Notes: a model not told the origin generated them from the letters alone. A stretch of DNA of 64,000 nt from CAVVKW01 sp963749035 (GCA_963749035.1 CAVVKW010000004.1:434001-498000); one strand, 5' to 3'; counted from the stretch's first letter, positions 26,506 through 35,125 are shown. A program made the numbers and translations.

Positions 26506-27150
26506 TCAATGGCGAGATTTCGCAACTGCGGGATGATTTGTAGTGAGTCCGTCGAATCCGATCTCGTTACAATGAGCCATTTCGCAGGGGGAATTCACGG
26601 TAAACGTGTAGGCGATTTTGGAAACTTCGCGTTCGATTTGCGTGTCGTTGAGGGAAGGTGAGTAGCGGAGGTCAAAGCCGTCAAGGTGGCGGATGCGGCT
26701 CGAAAGATCGGCGGGGATGCGGTCGATGAGCCAAAGCGCTGGTCGGTGCGGAAAGCGAGATTTGGTCGCGGTGATCGTTGCGTGATCGAACGCAATGAAC
26801 GTGACGGGAGCTGTCGAGAGAGCCGAAGGAAGACGCTCGACCAGCGCGGCTCCTTCCTTGAGTTCAAGAACGGCAAATCTGTTGGCCGGAATGGTGTCAA
26901 GAATCTCTGCGAGGTGGGGGACGTCGGGGGCGAGTCCGCGGAGGGTGTCGAACGAAAGGTCGGCGAGGGAATCGGGGTGGCCCATCGTTCGGCGGAGGGT
27001 GGGGTCGTGAAGCGCCACGATTTTGCCGTTGGCGGTGAGCCGGAGGTCACACTCGATGGCGTCAGCGCCCTGCCGCCAAGCGAGGTCGAACGCACGAAGA
27101 GTGTTCTCGGGCGCGTCGGCTGACGCTCCGCGGTGGGCGATGGTGAGCAC
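26506..27150 (-). CDS. Glycerophosphodiester phosphodiesterase
   Basis: A 214-residue GDPD-family TIM barrel that hydrolyses glycerophosphodiesters to glycerol 3-phosphate and an alcohol. TIAHRGASADAPENTLRAF at the N-terminus, DAIECDLRLT and VALHDPTLRRT supply the catalytic His residues and the metal-binding Glu/Asp. The C-terminal motif DGLTTNHPA is also typical, with Asn replacing the usual Asp. No signal peptide is seen with the GTG start at 27150, which begins right at the barrel; the open frame continues upstream without a plausible start. The length is slightly below the family mean (about 240), mainly in the middle. Confidence 0.88.
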   Translation of the reverse strand: MLTIAHRGASADAPENTLRAFDLAWRQGADAIECDLRLTANGKIVALHDPTLRRTMGHPDSLADLSFDTLRGLAPDVPHLAEILDTIPANRFAVLELKEGAALVERLPSALSTAPVTFIAFDHATITATKSRFPHRPALWLIDRIPADLSSRIRHLDGFDLRYSPSLNDTQIEREVSKIAYTFTVNSPCEMAHCNEIGFDGLTTNHPAVAKSRH

Positions 27151-27220
27151 GGGAAGGAGTGGTGATGGGATCGTTGCGCTCGGCGTGGTGTTGAGAGATC
27201 GACAGACTGATAATTGTGCC

Positions 27221-28168
27221 CTAGGGCCAGATCGCGGCGAGGTAGCCACCGAAGCCGGCCAAGAGGAGGACGCCTTCCCAGCGTTGGAGGCGGCGGTCGG
27301 TCCACATGAGAGGGAGGAGAGCGATGGCAAAGGCGACCATCACCCAGAGTTCGAGTTGATTGATGCCGGGGGCACTAACCGGGCGGACGGCGGCGCTGAG
27401 CCCAAGGATGCCGAAAAGATTGAACAGGTTGGAACCGATGATGTTGCCGATGGCGATGTCGGGCTGGCGGCGCAGAGCGGCTAGCAGCGAGGTGGCGAGT
27501 TCCGGCATCGAGGTGCCCGCGGCGACGATCGTGAGTCCGATGATCGCCTCGCTGATCCCAAAGGACCGGGCGATGAACGTGGCGGAATTGACGAGGAGGT
27601 GTGAGCCGCCGACCAGTAGCAGCAGCCCGATGAGGATAAAGACGAGATCGCGGAAGACGGACCGCGATTGATCCGGGGTGCCTTCGTCAAATTCAGACAG
27701 GGTGGCGGGAGTCGCGCCTTTCCGCGTCATCCAAACAGTGAACGCGGTGTAGCCGATCAAACCGGCGGCGAGTGCGCAACCCACCGGCGTTTCGATGGTC
27801 CCAGAGGTGGCGAGGATGCCGGCCACGACAATCGAGGCGAAGACCATGAGCGGCGCGTCGAGCTTGAGGACGGGCAGGTCGACGCGGATCGGGCAGATGA
27901 GTGCGGTCGTGCCGAGGATCAACCCAATGTTAAAAATGTTCGACCCAATGACGTTGCCGACGGCGATGTCGCCTCGACCGGTGAGTGTGGCCTGGAGGCT
28001 GACCACCAGCTCGGGGGCGCTCGTTCCAAACGCCACGACGGTCAGGCCGACTACGAGGGGGGTGAGTCCGAGACGGAGGGCGAGCGACGCACTTCCACGA
28101 ACGAGCCCCTCCGCGCCGAGAAAAAAAAGGACGAGAGAAGCCAGGAGATACAGGATTTGTAATGTCAT
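27221..28168 (-). CDS. Calcium/sodium antiporter (CaCA family, YrbG-like)
   Basis: A 315-residue inner-membrane cation exchanger with ten predicted TM helices in two inverted halves. Each half has the alpha-repeat: VAFGTSAPELVVSL with VGNVIGSNIFNIGLI in the first, and VAAGTSMPELATSL with IGNIIGSNLFNLFGI in the second. These supply the ion-binding Glu and Ser/Asn residues. Length is that of the bacterial YrbG group. ATG 28168 opens directly into TM1 and lies 8 bp behind the SLC13-type gene, so the two carriers are probably co-transcribed. Confidence 0.95.
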   Translation of the reverse strand: MTLQILYLLASLVLFFLGAEGLVRGSASLALRLGLTPLVVGLTVVAFGTSAPELVVSLQATLTGRGDIAVGNVIGSNIFNIGLILGTTALICPIRVDLPVLKLDAPLMVFASIVVAGILATSGTIETPVGCALAAGLIGYTAFTVWMTRKGATPATLSEFDEGTPDQSRSVFRDLVFILIGLLLLVGGSHLLVNSATFIARSFGISEAIIGLTIVAAGTSMPELATSLLAALRRQPDIAIGNIIGSNLFNLFGILGLSAAVRPVSAPGINQLELWVMVAFAIALLPLMWTDRRLQRWEGVLLLAGFGGYLAAIWP

Positions 28169-28176
28169 GAAGTGCG

Positions 28177-29991
28177 CTATCGAGTGGCCTGGAGCGGCCA
28201 GAAGACGGGGATGAGTGTGATGACGACCACGGCGAGAATCACGGTGAGCCACCCTCCGGCGCGCACGAAGTCGCCGAATCGGTATTTACCGGGACCGTAA
28301 ACGAGCACACAGGAGGGTTCGAACGGGGTGATGAAGGAGATCGACGCAGCCAGCATCACCGCGATCGCGAAGGTTCGCTCATTGGCGCCGATGGCTTGGG
28401 CTGCTTCGAGGGCCACCGGGAGGACGACGAGTGCGGCGGCCGCGTTGGACATCGGTTGGGTGAGCAGGATCGTCAGGACGAAAAAACCTGCCAGAACGGC
28501 GAGGATGCCGAGTGGGGAGAGGGTGGCGAGGACGCCCTGGGCGAGGAGGGCAGCGGTGCCGGAGGTTTGCATGGCGGTGCCAAAAGCGGTCATCCCACCG
28601 ATGAGGATGAGTAGCCGCCAGTCGATGATCGTGTAGGCCTTTTCGATGGTGATGCAGCGCGCCAGGACGACGACGAGAGCGGCGGCGAGAAAGGCGGTGG
28701 GGAGCGCGGTCCAGCCAAAGGCCGCGGCAAGAATGGCCATTGCAAAAGCTCCGAGTGCGATGAGCCCGGATCTCCGGTCTGAGGGGGCCGCGCTGAGTTC
28801 ACCAAGGATCGAGAGTTGGTCCGCGTCGCGGAGCGCGTCGATCCGCTCGTTGGGACCTTGCAGGAGTAGCACGTCGCCGGAGACGATCCGCGTAGCGGGG
28901 AGGGTTTCACTGATCGAGCGACCGCGTCGGTAAATTGCCAGAACGACCGTCCCAAATTGCGGTCGGAACGCGGCTTCCTCGAGCGTTTGACCAACGAGTT
29001 TGGAGCGGGGCGGGACAACGGCCTCCACGACCCGCGAGTTCGTGCTGCTGATCGTCCGAAGGGAGCGTTGGCCGACGAACGCAACGCCTTCGATCGTTTG
29101 AATCTTCAACAAATTCCTGGCGCTCCCCTCGATCAAGAGGATGTCTTCGGCAGCAATGGGTGGTGCCGAGTGAGCATCGAGTGGTGTGTCGTTCCGGGTC
29201 GAACGCAGGATGCGAAATTCCAGAAGGCCAAGGTCGGACTCGAGCGGCATCTGGCCGATGAGCGGTGAATCTGGCAGGACGGTGACCTCAGAAAGATAGG
29301 CGCGGAGGTCGTAATCGTCGGTCAGCTCTTGGCCGGATCGGTCGGGAATTAACGACGATCTGGTGACAAAAAGAAAGGTGAGCCCGATGCCGGTGATGAT
29401 GAGTCCGATGGGGGTGATCTCGAATAGGCCGACGGGTTCCAGACCGATTTTTTGAATGTAGCCGCTGACGGCAACGTTGGTCGAAGTGCCGATGAGGGTG
29501 CAGGTGCCCCCGAGGATGGATGCGAATGCGAGGGGCATCAGGAGGCGGGAGGGCGACATCTTTGCCCGGCGTGCAAGACCCACCACGGGTGGCACAAACA
29601 TGGCCGTGACCGTCGTGTTGTTCATGAATCCGGAGAGACCGGCGGGAAGAATCATGATGGCAGCAAACAGGCGGCGGGGGCTGTTTCCGGCGAAGCGCGC
29701 GAGCCAGTCGCTGGCGGTATCGAGGACGCCAGTTTCCTGGAGAGCGCCGCTGATCACGAAAATTGACGCGAGGATGATGAGAATGTCGGAACTGAAGCCA
29801 GCGAACGCTTCGGCCGGCGTCAGGATGCCGGTCAGGAGGAGCCCGAGAAGAAGAAGGAGGGTTATAACGTCAACGGAATACTTCTCGAGAGAGAAGAGGA
29901 TGACACCGGCTGCGAGCAGGCCGAGAACGATGGCGATTTCCAGATGAAGTGTTGGTTGCCGTGCAAATAGCAGGACAACGGACGGAGTCAA
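28177..29991 (-). CDS. SLC13/DASS-type permease with two central TrkA-C domains
   Basis: A 604-residue membrane carrier. TM helices fill residues about 17-200 and 400-600; the signature GFMNNTTVTAMFVPPVV and GTCTLIGTSTNVAVSGY (SNT-like motif) belong to the divalent anion:Na+ symporters that carry sulfate, phosphate or dicarboxylates. Two TrkA-C ligand-binding domains sit in the cytosolic insert at about 215-390. The second SNT-like motif is QPMSNAAAALVVLPVAL. Substrate is unclear; sulfate or a C4-dicarboxylate are the usual ones. The start appears to be TTG 29991, since no ATG or GTG precedes TM1 and a stop lies three codons upstream. Confidence 0.88.
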   Translation of the reverse strand: MTPSVVLLFARQPTLHLEIAIVLGLLAAGVILFSLEKYSVDVITLLLLLGLLLTGILTPAEAFAGFSSDILIILASIFVISGALQETGVLDTASDWLARFAGNSPRRLFAAIMILPAGLSGFMNNTTVTAMFVPPVVGLARRAKMSPSRLLMPLAFASILGGTCTLIGTSTNVAVSGYIQKIGLEPVGLFEITPIGLIITGIGLTFLFVTRSSLIPDRSGQELTDDYDLRAYLSEVTVLPDSPLIGQMPLESDLGLLEFRILRSTRNDTPLDAHSAPPIAAEDILLIEGSARNLLKIQTIEGVAFVGQRSLRTISSTNSRVVEAVVPPRSKLVGQTLEEAAFRPQFGTVVLAIYRRGRSISETLPATRIVSGDVLLLQGPNERIDALRDADQLSILGELSAAPSDRRSGLIALGAFAMAILAAAFGWTALPTAFLAAALVVVLARCITIEKAYTIIDWRLLILIGGMTAFGTAMQTSGTAALLAQGVLATLSPLGILAVLAGFFVLTILLTQPMSNAAAALVVLPVALEAAQAIGANERTFAIAVMLAASISFITPFEPSCVLVYGPGKYRFGDFVRAGGWLTVILAVVVITLIPVFWPLQATR

Positions 29992-30027
29992 TAGACATCA
30001 GCCCCGTGGAAACGCCGATGCGGTGGG

Positions 30028-30079
30028 ACCCGCTAAGCGCGCTCTGGGAAGCGGGTGTTGCCTCCCCTCGCGTTGGGGG
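30028..30079 (-). terminator. Two small hairpins behind the 465-residue conserved protein gene
   Basis: ACCCGCT (30028-30034) pairs with AGCGGGT (30050-30056), and TCCCC pairs with GGGGA within about 30063-30079. They lie just downstream of the minus-strand stop at 30104. Neither is followed by a convincing T tract, so intrinsic termination is only possible. Confidence 0.3.
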
Positions 30080-30103
30080 AAACGTGGAGCCGAATGCCGG
30101 AGT

Positions 30104-31501
30104 CTATCGGTAGCCGAAGAGATTTCGGTTTTTGATGATGGAGGCGACTTCCGGGGAGACTTGATCTTCCCAAGCGGGATCGGCCTTGCGGATTTGGGCG
30201 AGGACGTCGGCGGAGCGGATGCCGAGGTATTCGGGATTGTAATTGGCCATGGGAACGATGAAGCCGTTCTCGAGAAGGTGCTCGTAGAGGTTCTTCAGAT
30301 TCGGCGCGACCTCGCATTGGTCGGCGGGAACGATGGTCCCGTCGGCCTCTTTGTAGGGGTAAACGTAGAGTTTGACGCCCGTCTTGAAGAGTCGGCCGAG
30401 GCCCTCGAGGATCCCGCCTTCGAGCTCGACGTAGTATTCTTCCTTGAAGAGGTCCTGGAGTGCGGGGAGGCCCATGGGAAGGCCGATGAGGCGGTCGGAG
30501 TAACGGGTGAGATAGGCGATGAGGCGGTAGTAATGGCCGTAATTGCTGATGAGCACGGTGCGGCCGAGCGCGGCGAGCATGTCGACGCGATCAAGAAAGT
30601 CGCGGAGGTCGAGTTCGCCGCCGGAAAGCAGATTTTGCATGGTGATTTCCATGAGGACTTCGGGCTCTTCGCCACGGAGCCGGTCTTCGTTTTTGAACAT
30701 CGCGAGCGCGCAATCGAGCATGTCGTTGGTGACGTGCGTGACGGGTCGGAACGACCCGCGTTCGATGAGAAGATTTTTTTTGTAGAACGCGTCGGCGGCG
30801 TTGATGACTTCGCCGTTGGCTCGGAACAGGGCGGCTTTGGTGAGACCCTGTGAGACGAGTTGGAGGGCCATGAGGCGGTTGTCGACGCTGACGAATTCCG
30901 GCCCGGAGAAACGAATCATGTCCACTTCGATCCGCTTGTTCGTGAGGTCGTCGAGGAGGGAGCCGATGAGGGCTTCGGGGCGGTGATTCAGGTAGTAGGC
31001 GCCGTAGATGAGGTTGACGCCGATGATGCCGAGGGCTTCCTGCTGCGAGAGATTGTCGGTGTCGAGCATCCGGACGTGCAGGATGATCTCGTTGATCGGA
31101 GAGCGGGGGCTGCTCTGGAAGCGGAGGCCGAGCCAACCGTGCGATTCGTCGTGGGTGCGAAAGCTGCGGGCGGCGACGGTGTCGGCGAAAGCGAAAAAAT
31201 TCCGTTCGGCTCCGACGGTGGTGTCCAAACGCTCGACGAGAAGGTCGAACTCGTGGTTGAGCATCGTGTCGAGGCGCCGACGACTGACGTAACGCCCGGC
31301 GGCGCCGTAGATCGCGTCGGAAAAGGTCATGTCGTAGGCGGAAATCGTCTTGGCGATCGTGCCGGCGGCAGCGCCGACGTGAAAGAAGCGCCGCGCGACT
31401 TCCTGGCCAGCACCGATCTCGGCAAACGTGCCGTAGATCCGCTTGTCCATGTTGACCTGAAACGCCTTCTTGTTGACCTGGAGATCGAAGTTTCCATCCA
31501 T
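30104..31501 (-). CDS. Conserved cytosolic protein of unknown function (465 aa)
   Basis: A 465-residue soluble protein without signal peptide or TM segments. Similar sequences, with the stretch YGTFAEIGAGQEVARRFF near the N-terminus and AKTISAYDMTFSDAIYG shortly after, are in my recollection widespread in several phyla and carry conflicting automatic names (TonB-dependent receptor, nicotinate-nucleotide adenylyltransferase). Nothing here supports a receptor: there is no beta-barrel pattern, plug or export signal. The C-terminal part has LISNYGHYYRLIAYLTRY and ends in a compact basic helix. It lies 300 bp behind purA on the same strand. A well-folded, strongly conserved enzyme or scaffold is likely, but the function is unknown. 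Confidence 0.82.
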   Translation of the reverse strand: MDGNFDLQVNKKAFQVNMDKRIYGTFAEIGAGQEVARRFFHVGAAAGTIAKTISAYDMTFSDAIYGAAGRYVSRRRLDTMLNHEFDLLVERLDTTVGAERNFFAFADTVAARSFRTHDESHGWLGLRFQSSPRSPINEIILHVRMLDTDNLSQQEALGIIGVNLIYGAYYLNHRPEALIGSLLDDLTNKRIEVDMIRFSGPEFVSVDNRLMALQLVSQGLTKAALFRANGEVINAADAFYKKNLLIERGSFRPVTHVTNDMLDCALAMFKNEDRLRGEEPEVLMEITMQNLLSGGELDLRDFLDRVDMLAALGRTVLISNYGHYYRLIAYLTRYSDRLIGLPMGLPALQDLFKEEYYVELEGGILEGLGRLFKTGVKLYVYPYKEADGTIVPADQCEVAPNLKNLYEHLLENGFIVPMANYNPEYLGIRSADVLAQIRKADPAWEDQVSPEVASIIKNRNLFGYR

Positions 31502-31650
31502 GGCCGCGCACCATGCCGGAATGATCCGGCGATGGGAAATTACAAATGGGAAAAACTCGGGGCGATCGTTTGTCAGCGGGGGTCGGCGCGACGGGAGGTC
31601 ATCGAGACCTGGGTTTCTGGCCCCTGGGTTCAGAAGGTGGTCGGGTTCGT

Positions 31651-31686
31651 GCGAAGTCGCGAAATTGCGAAGTTGCGAAGTCGCGG
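31651..31686. repeat. GCGAAGT/TGCGAAGT intergenic repeat in a 300-bp gap
   Basis: Four imperfect 8-base units of the GCGAAGTT/GCGAAGTC type occur in the 31502-31801 gap between purA and the conserved 465-residue protein gene. Apart from this and a purA-proximal hairpin I see no gene or RNA in this gap. Confidence 0.6.
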
Positions 31687-31752
31687 AAGATGGTGCGATC
31701 GAGGCGGGGGTGACGTAGAGCCGCAGTTCCGCAGTGCCGTAGAAAGAGATTT

Positions 31753-31788
31753 GGTGCGGAGGGGAAGGGAGTCGGAAAATTCCGCACC
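31753..31788 (-). terminator. Hairpin behind purA
   Basis: GGTGCGGA (31753-31760) and TCCGCACC (31781-31788) form a perfect 8-bp stem with a 20-base loop, starting 13 bp after the purA stop on the minus strand. The following minus-strand bases AAATCTCTTTCT are T-rich but not a clean tract, so it is a weak terminator candidate. Confidence 0.4.
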
Positions 31789-31801
31789 GGAGGGTCCGAT
31801 T

Positions 31802-33340
31802 CTACCGCGTCTCGGCCAGGAGCGTTGCGGTATCTGGAATGTCTTTAATGATCTGGCTGCGCTGGGGGCCAACGCCGATGTAGCGGAGGTTGGGCGGAGT
31901 GGTGTGGGCTTCGGCGACGTCGACGATCGCGCGGAGGACGGCCACGACGTAGCGGCGGGCGTTGACGGGAAGGTCGGCGTATCGACGGATGGAGGAAAGG
32001 TCCTGGGGCCAACCGGGATGGTATTCGTAGATGGGCTTGAGAGTGCGGCGGAAGGCATCGTCGCGGGGGACGTGGTCGACTCGGTTGCCCTCGGGTGTCT
32101 CGTAGGCGACGCAGATGGCGAGTTCGCCCTCGGTCCAATCACCGGCGTAGCTGAGAGCGTCGAGTTTGTTGAGGACGAGGTCGTGGTAGCCGCCGTAGCG
32201 GAGGGCATCGCCCTTCTCGACGGCGTCGAACCATCCGACCATGCGCTGGCGGCCGGTGGTGGAACCGAATTCGATCTGGCGCAGGGTTCGTCCCAGCGAA
32301 TGCTCGTCGGTGAGTTCGGTGAGGAAGAGGTGGGTGCCGACCTTGGTGTCGTAGGCTTTGCAGCAGCCGATGGTGTGAACGGGTTGGGCGGGGATGCCCG
32401 CGGATTGGAAAAATTCCGGTGTGAAGGTGTGGGAGGCGGTGACGTTCGGCGGGAACCCGTGGCGCTTGTCGAGCCAGTAGGCTTGGCCGAATTCGCCGAG
32501 GATCGATTGACCGCGGGCGAGCGCTTGCAGGGTGAGCTCGCGGACGTCGGTGATGTTCTCGACGAGCCTCTGACCAGCGGTCCAGTAAGTGTCTTCCAAC
32601 CGATCGACGTCCAAGCCGAAGGGCGTGCCGGCATTGAAAACGGTGAAATCAAATTCGGCGGCGTCAAAGTGCCCGGCTTCGATGAGCTCGGTGTGAGCGC
32701 GAGTCTCGGCTTTGGTCAAAGTCTCGAAGAGCGTGGCCCACCGATCGGGCGCAAGCTGGCAGACGTGCTCGATGATGCGGAGGCCGCGATCGACGCGGGC
32801 GCGAAGCTTCCGCGCGAAGATGGAGCGGTCGCTCCGGAAGTCGGCGTAGGTGATTTGGAATTGGGAAATCTCGTCCGTGTAGGCGGGGGTGATTCCGCGG
32901 CCGGTGGACCCTCGGGGTTCCTCCTGGAGGATCTCGGTGCGGTAGGACTCCCAGGCGAGATCGAGCAGCCGGTGGGAGAGATCGGAGACGAGGGTGCGCT
33001 CGTCGATGCGAAGGCGGGACAGCGCGGCGTGGCCGTGGAGTTCGCAGTAGGTGGCTTCCCAAAGAAACTTACGCGGATCGGCGACGACGCCCGCGCCGAT
33101 GGTGAGGTGGGGAATGTGCGGATCGACGACGCCACCTGGAATGAGGTTGAGTTTGACGTCGCCGACGGAGTGGCCGGAATTCGAGCCGCCGTTGACCTTC
33201 ATCACGGCGGCAACGGCGTCGGGGCGGCTGGAAGATTCGCGGAGCTCGTCGATCACTTCGAGGATGACGCGGCCCTTGCCTTCGTCGCCGGTGGAAATGC
33301 CGGTGTCGGCGATGAGGTGGGAGGTGAACGGGGTAAGCAT
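31802..33340 (-). CDS. purA: Adenylosuccinate synthetase, long divergent form
   Basis: A 512-residue enzyme, about 80 residues longer than typical PurA (about 430), that joins IMP and aspartate with GTP to give adenylosuccinate. The P-loop GDEGKGR (Asp19 as catalytic base, Lys22) replaces the usual WGDEGKGK; NSGHS (His57) replaces NAGHT; STGRGITPAYTDE matches the IMP-loop region TTxxGIGPAY; and VGVGPQRSQII resembles the C-terminal GxGPxR motif. All catalytic residues I can place are kept, so it should be active, unlike the phage PurZ branch in which the catalytic Asp is changed. It is 98 bp behind guaB on the same strand, joining both branches from IMP. The start is ATG 33340. Confidence 0.85.
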   Translation of the reverse strand: MLTPFTSHLIADTGISTGDEGKGRVILEVIDELRESSSRPDAVAAVMKVNGGSNSGHSVGDVKLNLIPGGVVDPHIPHLTIGAGVVADPRKFLWEATYCELHGHAALSRLRIDERTLVSDLSHRLLDLAWESYRTEILQEEPRGSTGRGITPAYTDEISQFQITYADFRSDRSIFARKLRARVDRGLRIIEHVCQLAPDRWATLFETLTKAETRAHTELIEAGHFDAAEFDFTVFNAGTPFGLDVDRLEDTYWTAGQRLVENITDVRELTLQALARGQSILGEFGQAYWLDKRHGFPPNVTASHTFTPEFFQSAGIPAQPVHTIGCCKAYDTKVGTHLFLTELTDEHSLGRTLRQIEFGSTTGRQRMVGWFDAVEKGDALRYGGYHDLVLNKLDALSYAGDWTEGELAICVAYETPEGNRVDHVPRDDAFRRTLKPIYEYHPGWPQDLSSIRRYADLPVNARRYVVAVLRAIVDVAEAHTTPPNLRYIGVGPQRSQIIKDIPDTATLLAETR

Positions 33341-33363
33341 TGGTGAGGGGTTGAGCGTTTAAA

Positions 33364-33415
33364 GTTGAGTGTTGAGTGGGTGAGGTGCGCGCAGTGACTC
33401 CGCTCAACACTCAAC
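33364..33415. other. 13-bp inverted repeat between guaB and purA
   Basis: GTTGAGTGTTGAG (33364-33376) and CTCAACACTCAAC (33403-33415) are perfect inverse copies with a 26-base loop, and further CTCAAC units follow to 33430. It consists of the same GTTGAG unit as the repeats at 6143-6163 and 22892-22920. It lies in the leader of purA, 24-75 bases before its ATG, and could act as an attenuator or RNA-processing stem, or simply be a repeat that inserted in both orientations. Confidence 0.55.
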
Positions 33416-33438
33416 GATGAACACTCAACGAGAACGGG

Positions 33439-34989
33439 TCAGGCGGGAGTGGTGTCGGGGGTCGCTTTGACGGTGATGACGTCGTGGGGGGCGCTTTCGC
33501 GTTGGCCGGCGGGGCTGACGCGGATGTAGCGAGCGTTGGATTTCAGGGCGGCGAGGTCGGGTGCTCCGAGGTAACCCATTCCCGACTGGAGACCGCCGAT
33601 GAGTTCGCGCAGGACGGTGTCGAGCGGGCCGCTGGATTCCTTGAGGGCTTCGATGCCCTCGGCGGCGGCTTTCTGAGGTGCGTCGTTTTTGTCGTGGCCG
33701 TAGCGGGCAGCGCTGCCTTCTTTCATGGCCTCGCGCGAACCCATGCCGCGGTATTGTTTGTAAACCTTGCCGTTAATCTCGAGGAGGCGGCCGGGGGATT
33801 CGTCGGAGCCCGCGAGGAGTCCGCCGCAAATCACGGCGTCGGCGAGGGTGAGGGCTTTGACGATATCGCCGGACTTCGAGATGCCGCCGTCGGCGATAAT
33901 GGTGACGCCATTCTCAGCGCCCGCGCGCGAGCAAGCGAAGAGGGCCGTCATCTGCGGGATGCCGACTCCGGCGACGACGCGGGTGGTGCAGATGGAGCCC
34001 GGGCCCTGGCCGACCTTGATGGCGTTGGCACCGGATCTAGCGAGGAACTCGACGCCTTCGGCCGAGGTCACGTTCCCGGCGAGAAGAGTGAGGTCGGCAA
34101 ACTCGTCGCGGATCAGACGAACGGCGTCGCCCACTCCCCTGGTGAAGCCGTGAGCGGTCGAGACGGCAACGGCGTCGATCCCTTCGTCCACGAGGCGTTG
34201 GACGTGCGCGAGGATGCGATCGCGATCGAGCGAGCCGTCGGGGTGGCGGTGCGGCGAGATCGCGGCTCCGCACATGAGGCGGAACTTCGCGTCGCGGGCG
34301 GGGCGAACGAGTCGCCGGGTTTCCTCCTCGATGCGTTCGATGTCCGAGAGGGTGAAGAGACCACGAAGCCGATCGCGTTCGTCGACGACGAGCAACTTGT
34401 GAATGCCGAGGTGCTCGGTGAAGAAGCGGTCGGCGGTCTCGATCGGCGTGGAGCGGATCTCGCTTTCGGGTAGCGTGAAGACATCCTCGCGGGGAGTCAT
34501 TGCCTCGCGGACGGTGCGGTGGGCGTAGCGGGATTTAACCACGCGGCCGGGGAGGAGACCGAGGAGGCGGTTTTCGGAATCGACGACCGGGAAGGTGCTG
34601 AAGCCAAAACGTTTCTTTTTGATGACTTCGAGGACTTCACTGATCTGCTGGTCGGGTCCGACTTTGATCGGTTCCTGGATGAAGCCGTGAATGTGGTTTT
34701 TGACGCGGGCGACCTCTTTGATCTGCGCGTCGTCGGACATGTTGTAGTGGATGAGACCGAGGCCGCCATTGAGGGCCATCTGGATGGCCATGCGCGACTC
34801 GGTGACGGTGTCCATGTCGGACGAAATGATGGGGAGCTGAAGCTCGAGCGTCTCCGAGAGAGCGACGGTGAGCTGAGCGTCACGGGGGAGGATCTCGGAG
34901 AACCGGGTGGCCAGACTGATGTCGTCGAAAGTAAGGCCGAGCGGCTGAGCGAAGAAATCGTCGGCGGCGAGGTAGAGGTCGTGTCCCAT
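33439..34989 (-). CDS. guaB: IMP dehydrogenase, divergent
   Basis: A 516-residue enzyme that oxidises IMP to XMP with NAD. N-terminal barrel part LGLTFDDISLATRFSEILPR, a CBS pair at about residues 95-215, then the catalytic loop GPGSICTTRVVAGVG with Cys334, and the flap YRGMGSREAM followed by ARYG with the Arg-Tyr pair. The normally invariant strand DSAHGHS is VSTAHGFT here: the Asp that contacts the NAD ribose is Ser, an unusual change. Other segments (LLAGNVTSAEG, TIIADGGISKSGD) are canonical. The start is ATG 34989. It is divergent from the DoxX gene and followed by purA. Confidence 0.92.
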   Translation of the reverse strand: MGHDLYLAADDFFAQPLGLTFDDISLATRFSEILPRDAQLTVALSETLELQLPIISSDMDTVTESRMAIQMALNGGLGLIHYNMSDDAQIKEVARVKNHIHGFIQEPIKVGPDQQISEVLEVIKKKRFGFSTFPVVDSENRLLGLLPGRVVKSRYAHRTVREAMTPREDVFTLPESEIRSTPIETADRFFTEHLGIHKLLVVDERDRLRGLFTLSDIERIEEETRRLVRPARDAKFRLMCGAAISPHRHPDGSLDRDRILAHVQRLVDEGIDAVAVSTAHGFTRGVGDAVRLIRDEFADLTLLAGNVTSAEGVEFLARSGANAIKVGQGPGSICTTRVVAGVGIPQMTALFACSRAGAENGVTIIADGGISKSGDIVKALTLADAVICGGLLAGSDESPGRLLEINGKVYKQYRGMGSREAMKEGSAARYGHDKNDAPQKAAAEGIEALKESSGPLDTVLRELIGGLQSGMGYLGAPDLAALKSNARYIRVSPAGQRESAPHDVITVKATPDTTPA

Positions 34990-35125
34990 TTCCGAAGGTG
35001 TTGAGCGGGCGTTTTCGTGACAAGGAATTTTTGCTCTTCGATGGACGGTGCCGCAACGCGGTGGGGCACGTTGGGAGCGTGGGACGAAACTGGCTTCCGG
35101 AGCGATTTCCGGTCACGTTACGGGG

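Noticed and set aside
31802..33340. PurZ of the 2-aminoadenine (Z-genome) pathway
   Set aside because: The catalytic Asp and His of PurA are retained, no phage genes or datZ/mazZ-like genes are around, and the neighbour is guaB.
30860..33346. 828-codon plus-strand open frame across purA and the 465-residue gene
   Set aside because: It is a GC-driven antisense frame: its product is Gly/Val/Glu/Asp-rich without fold, while both minus-strand genes show clear family motifs.
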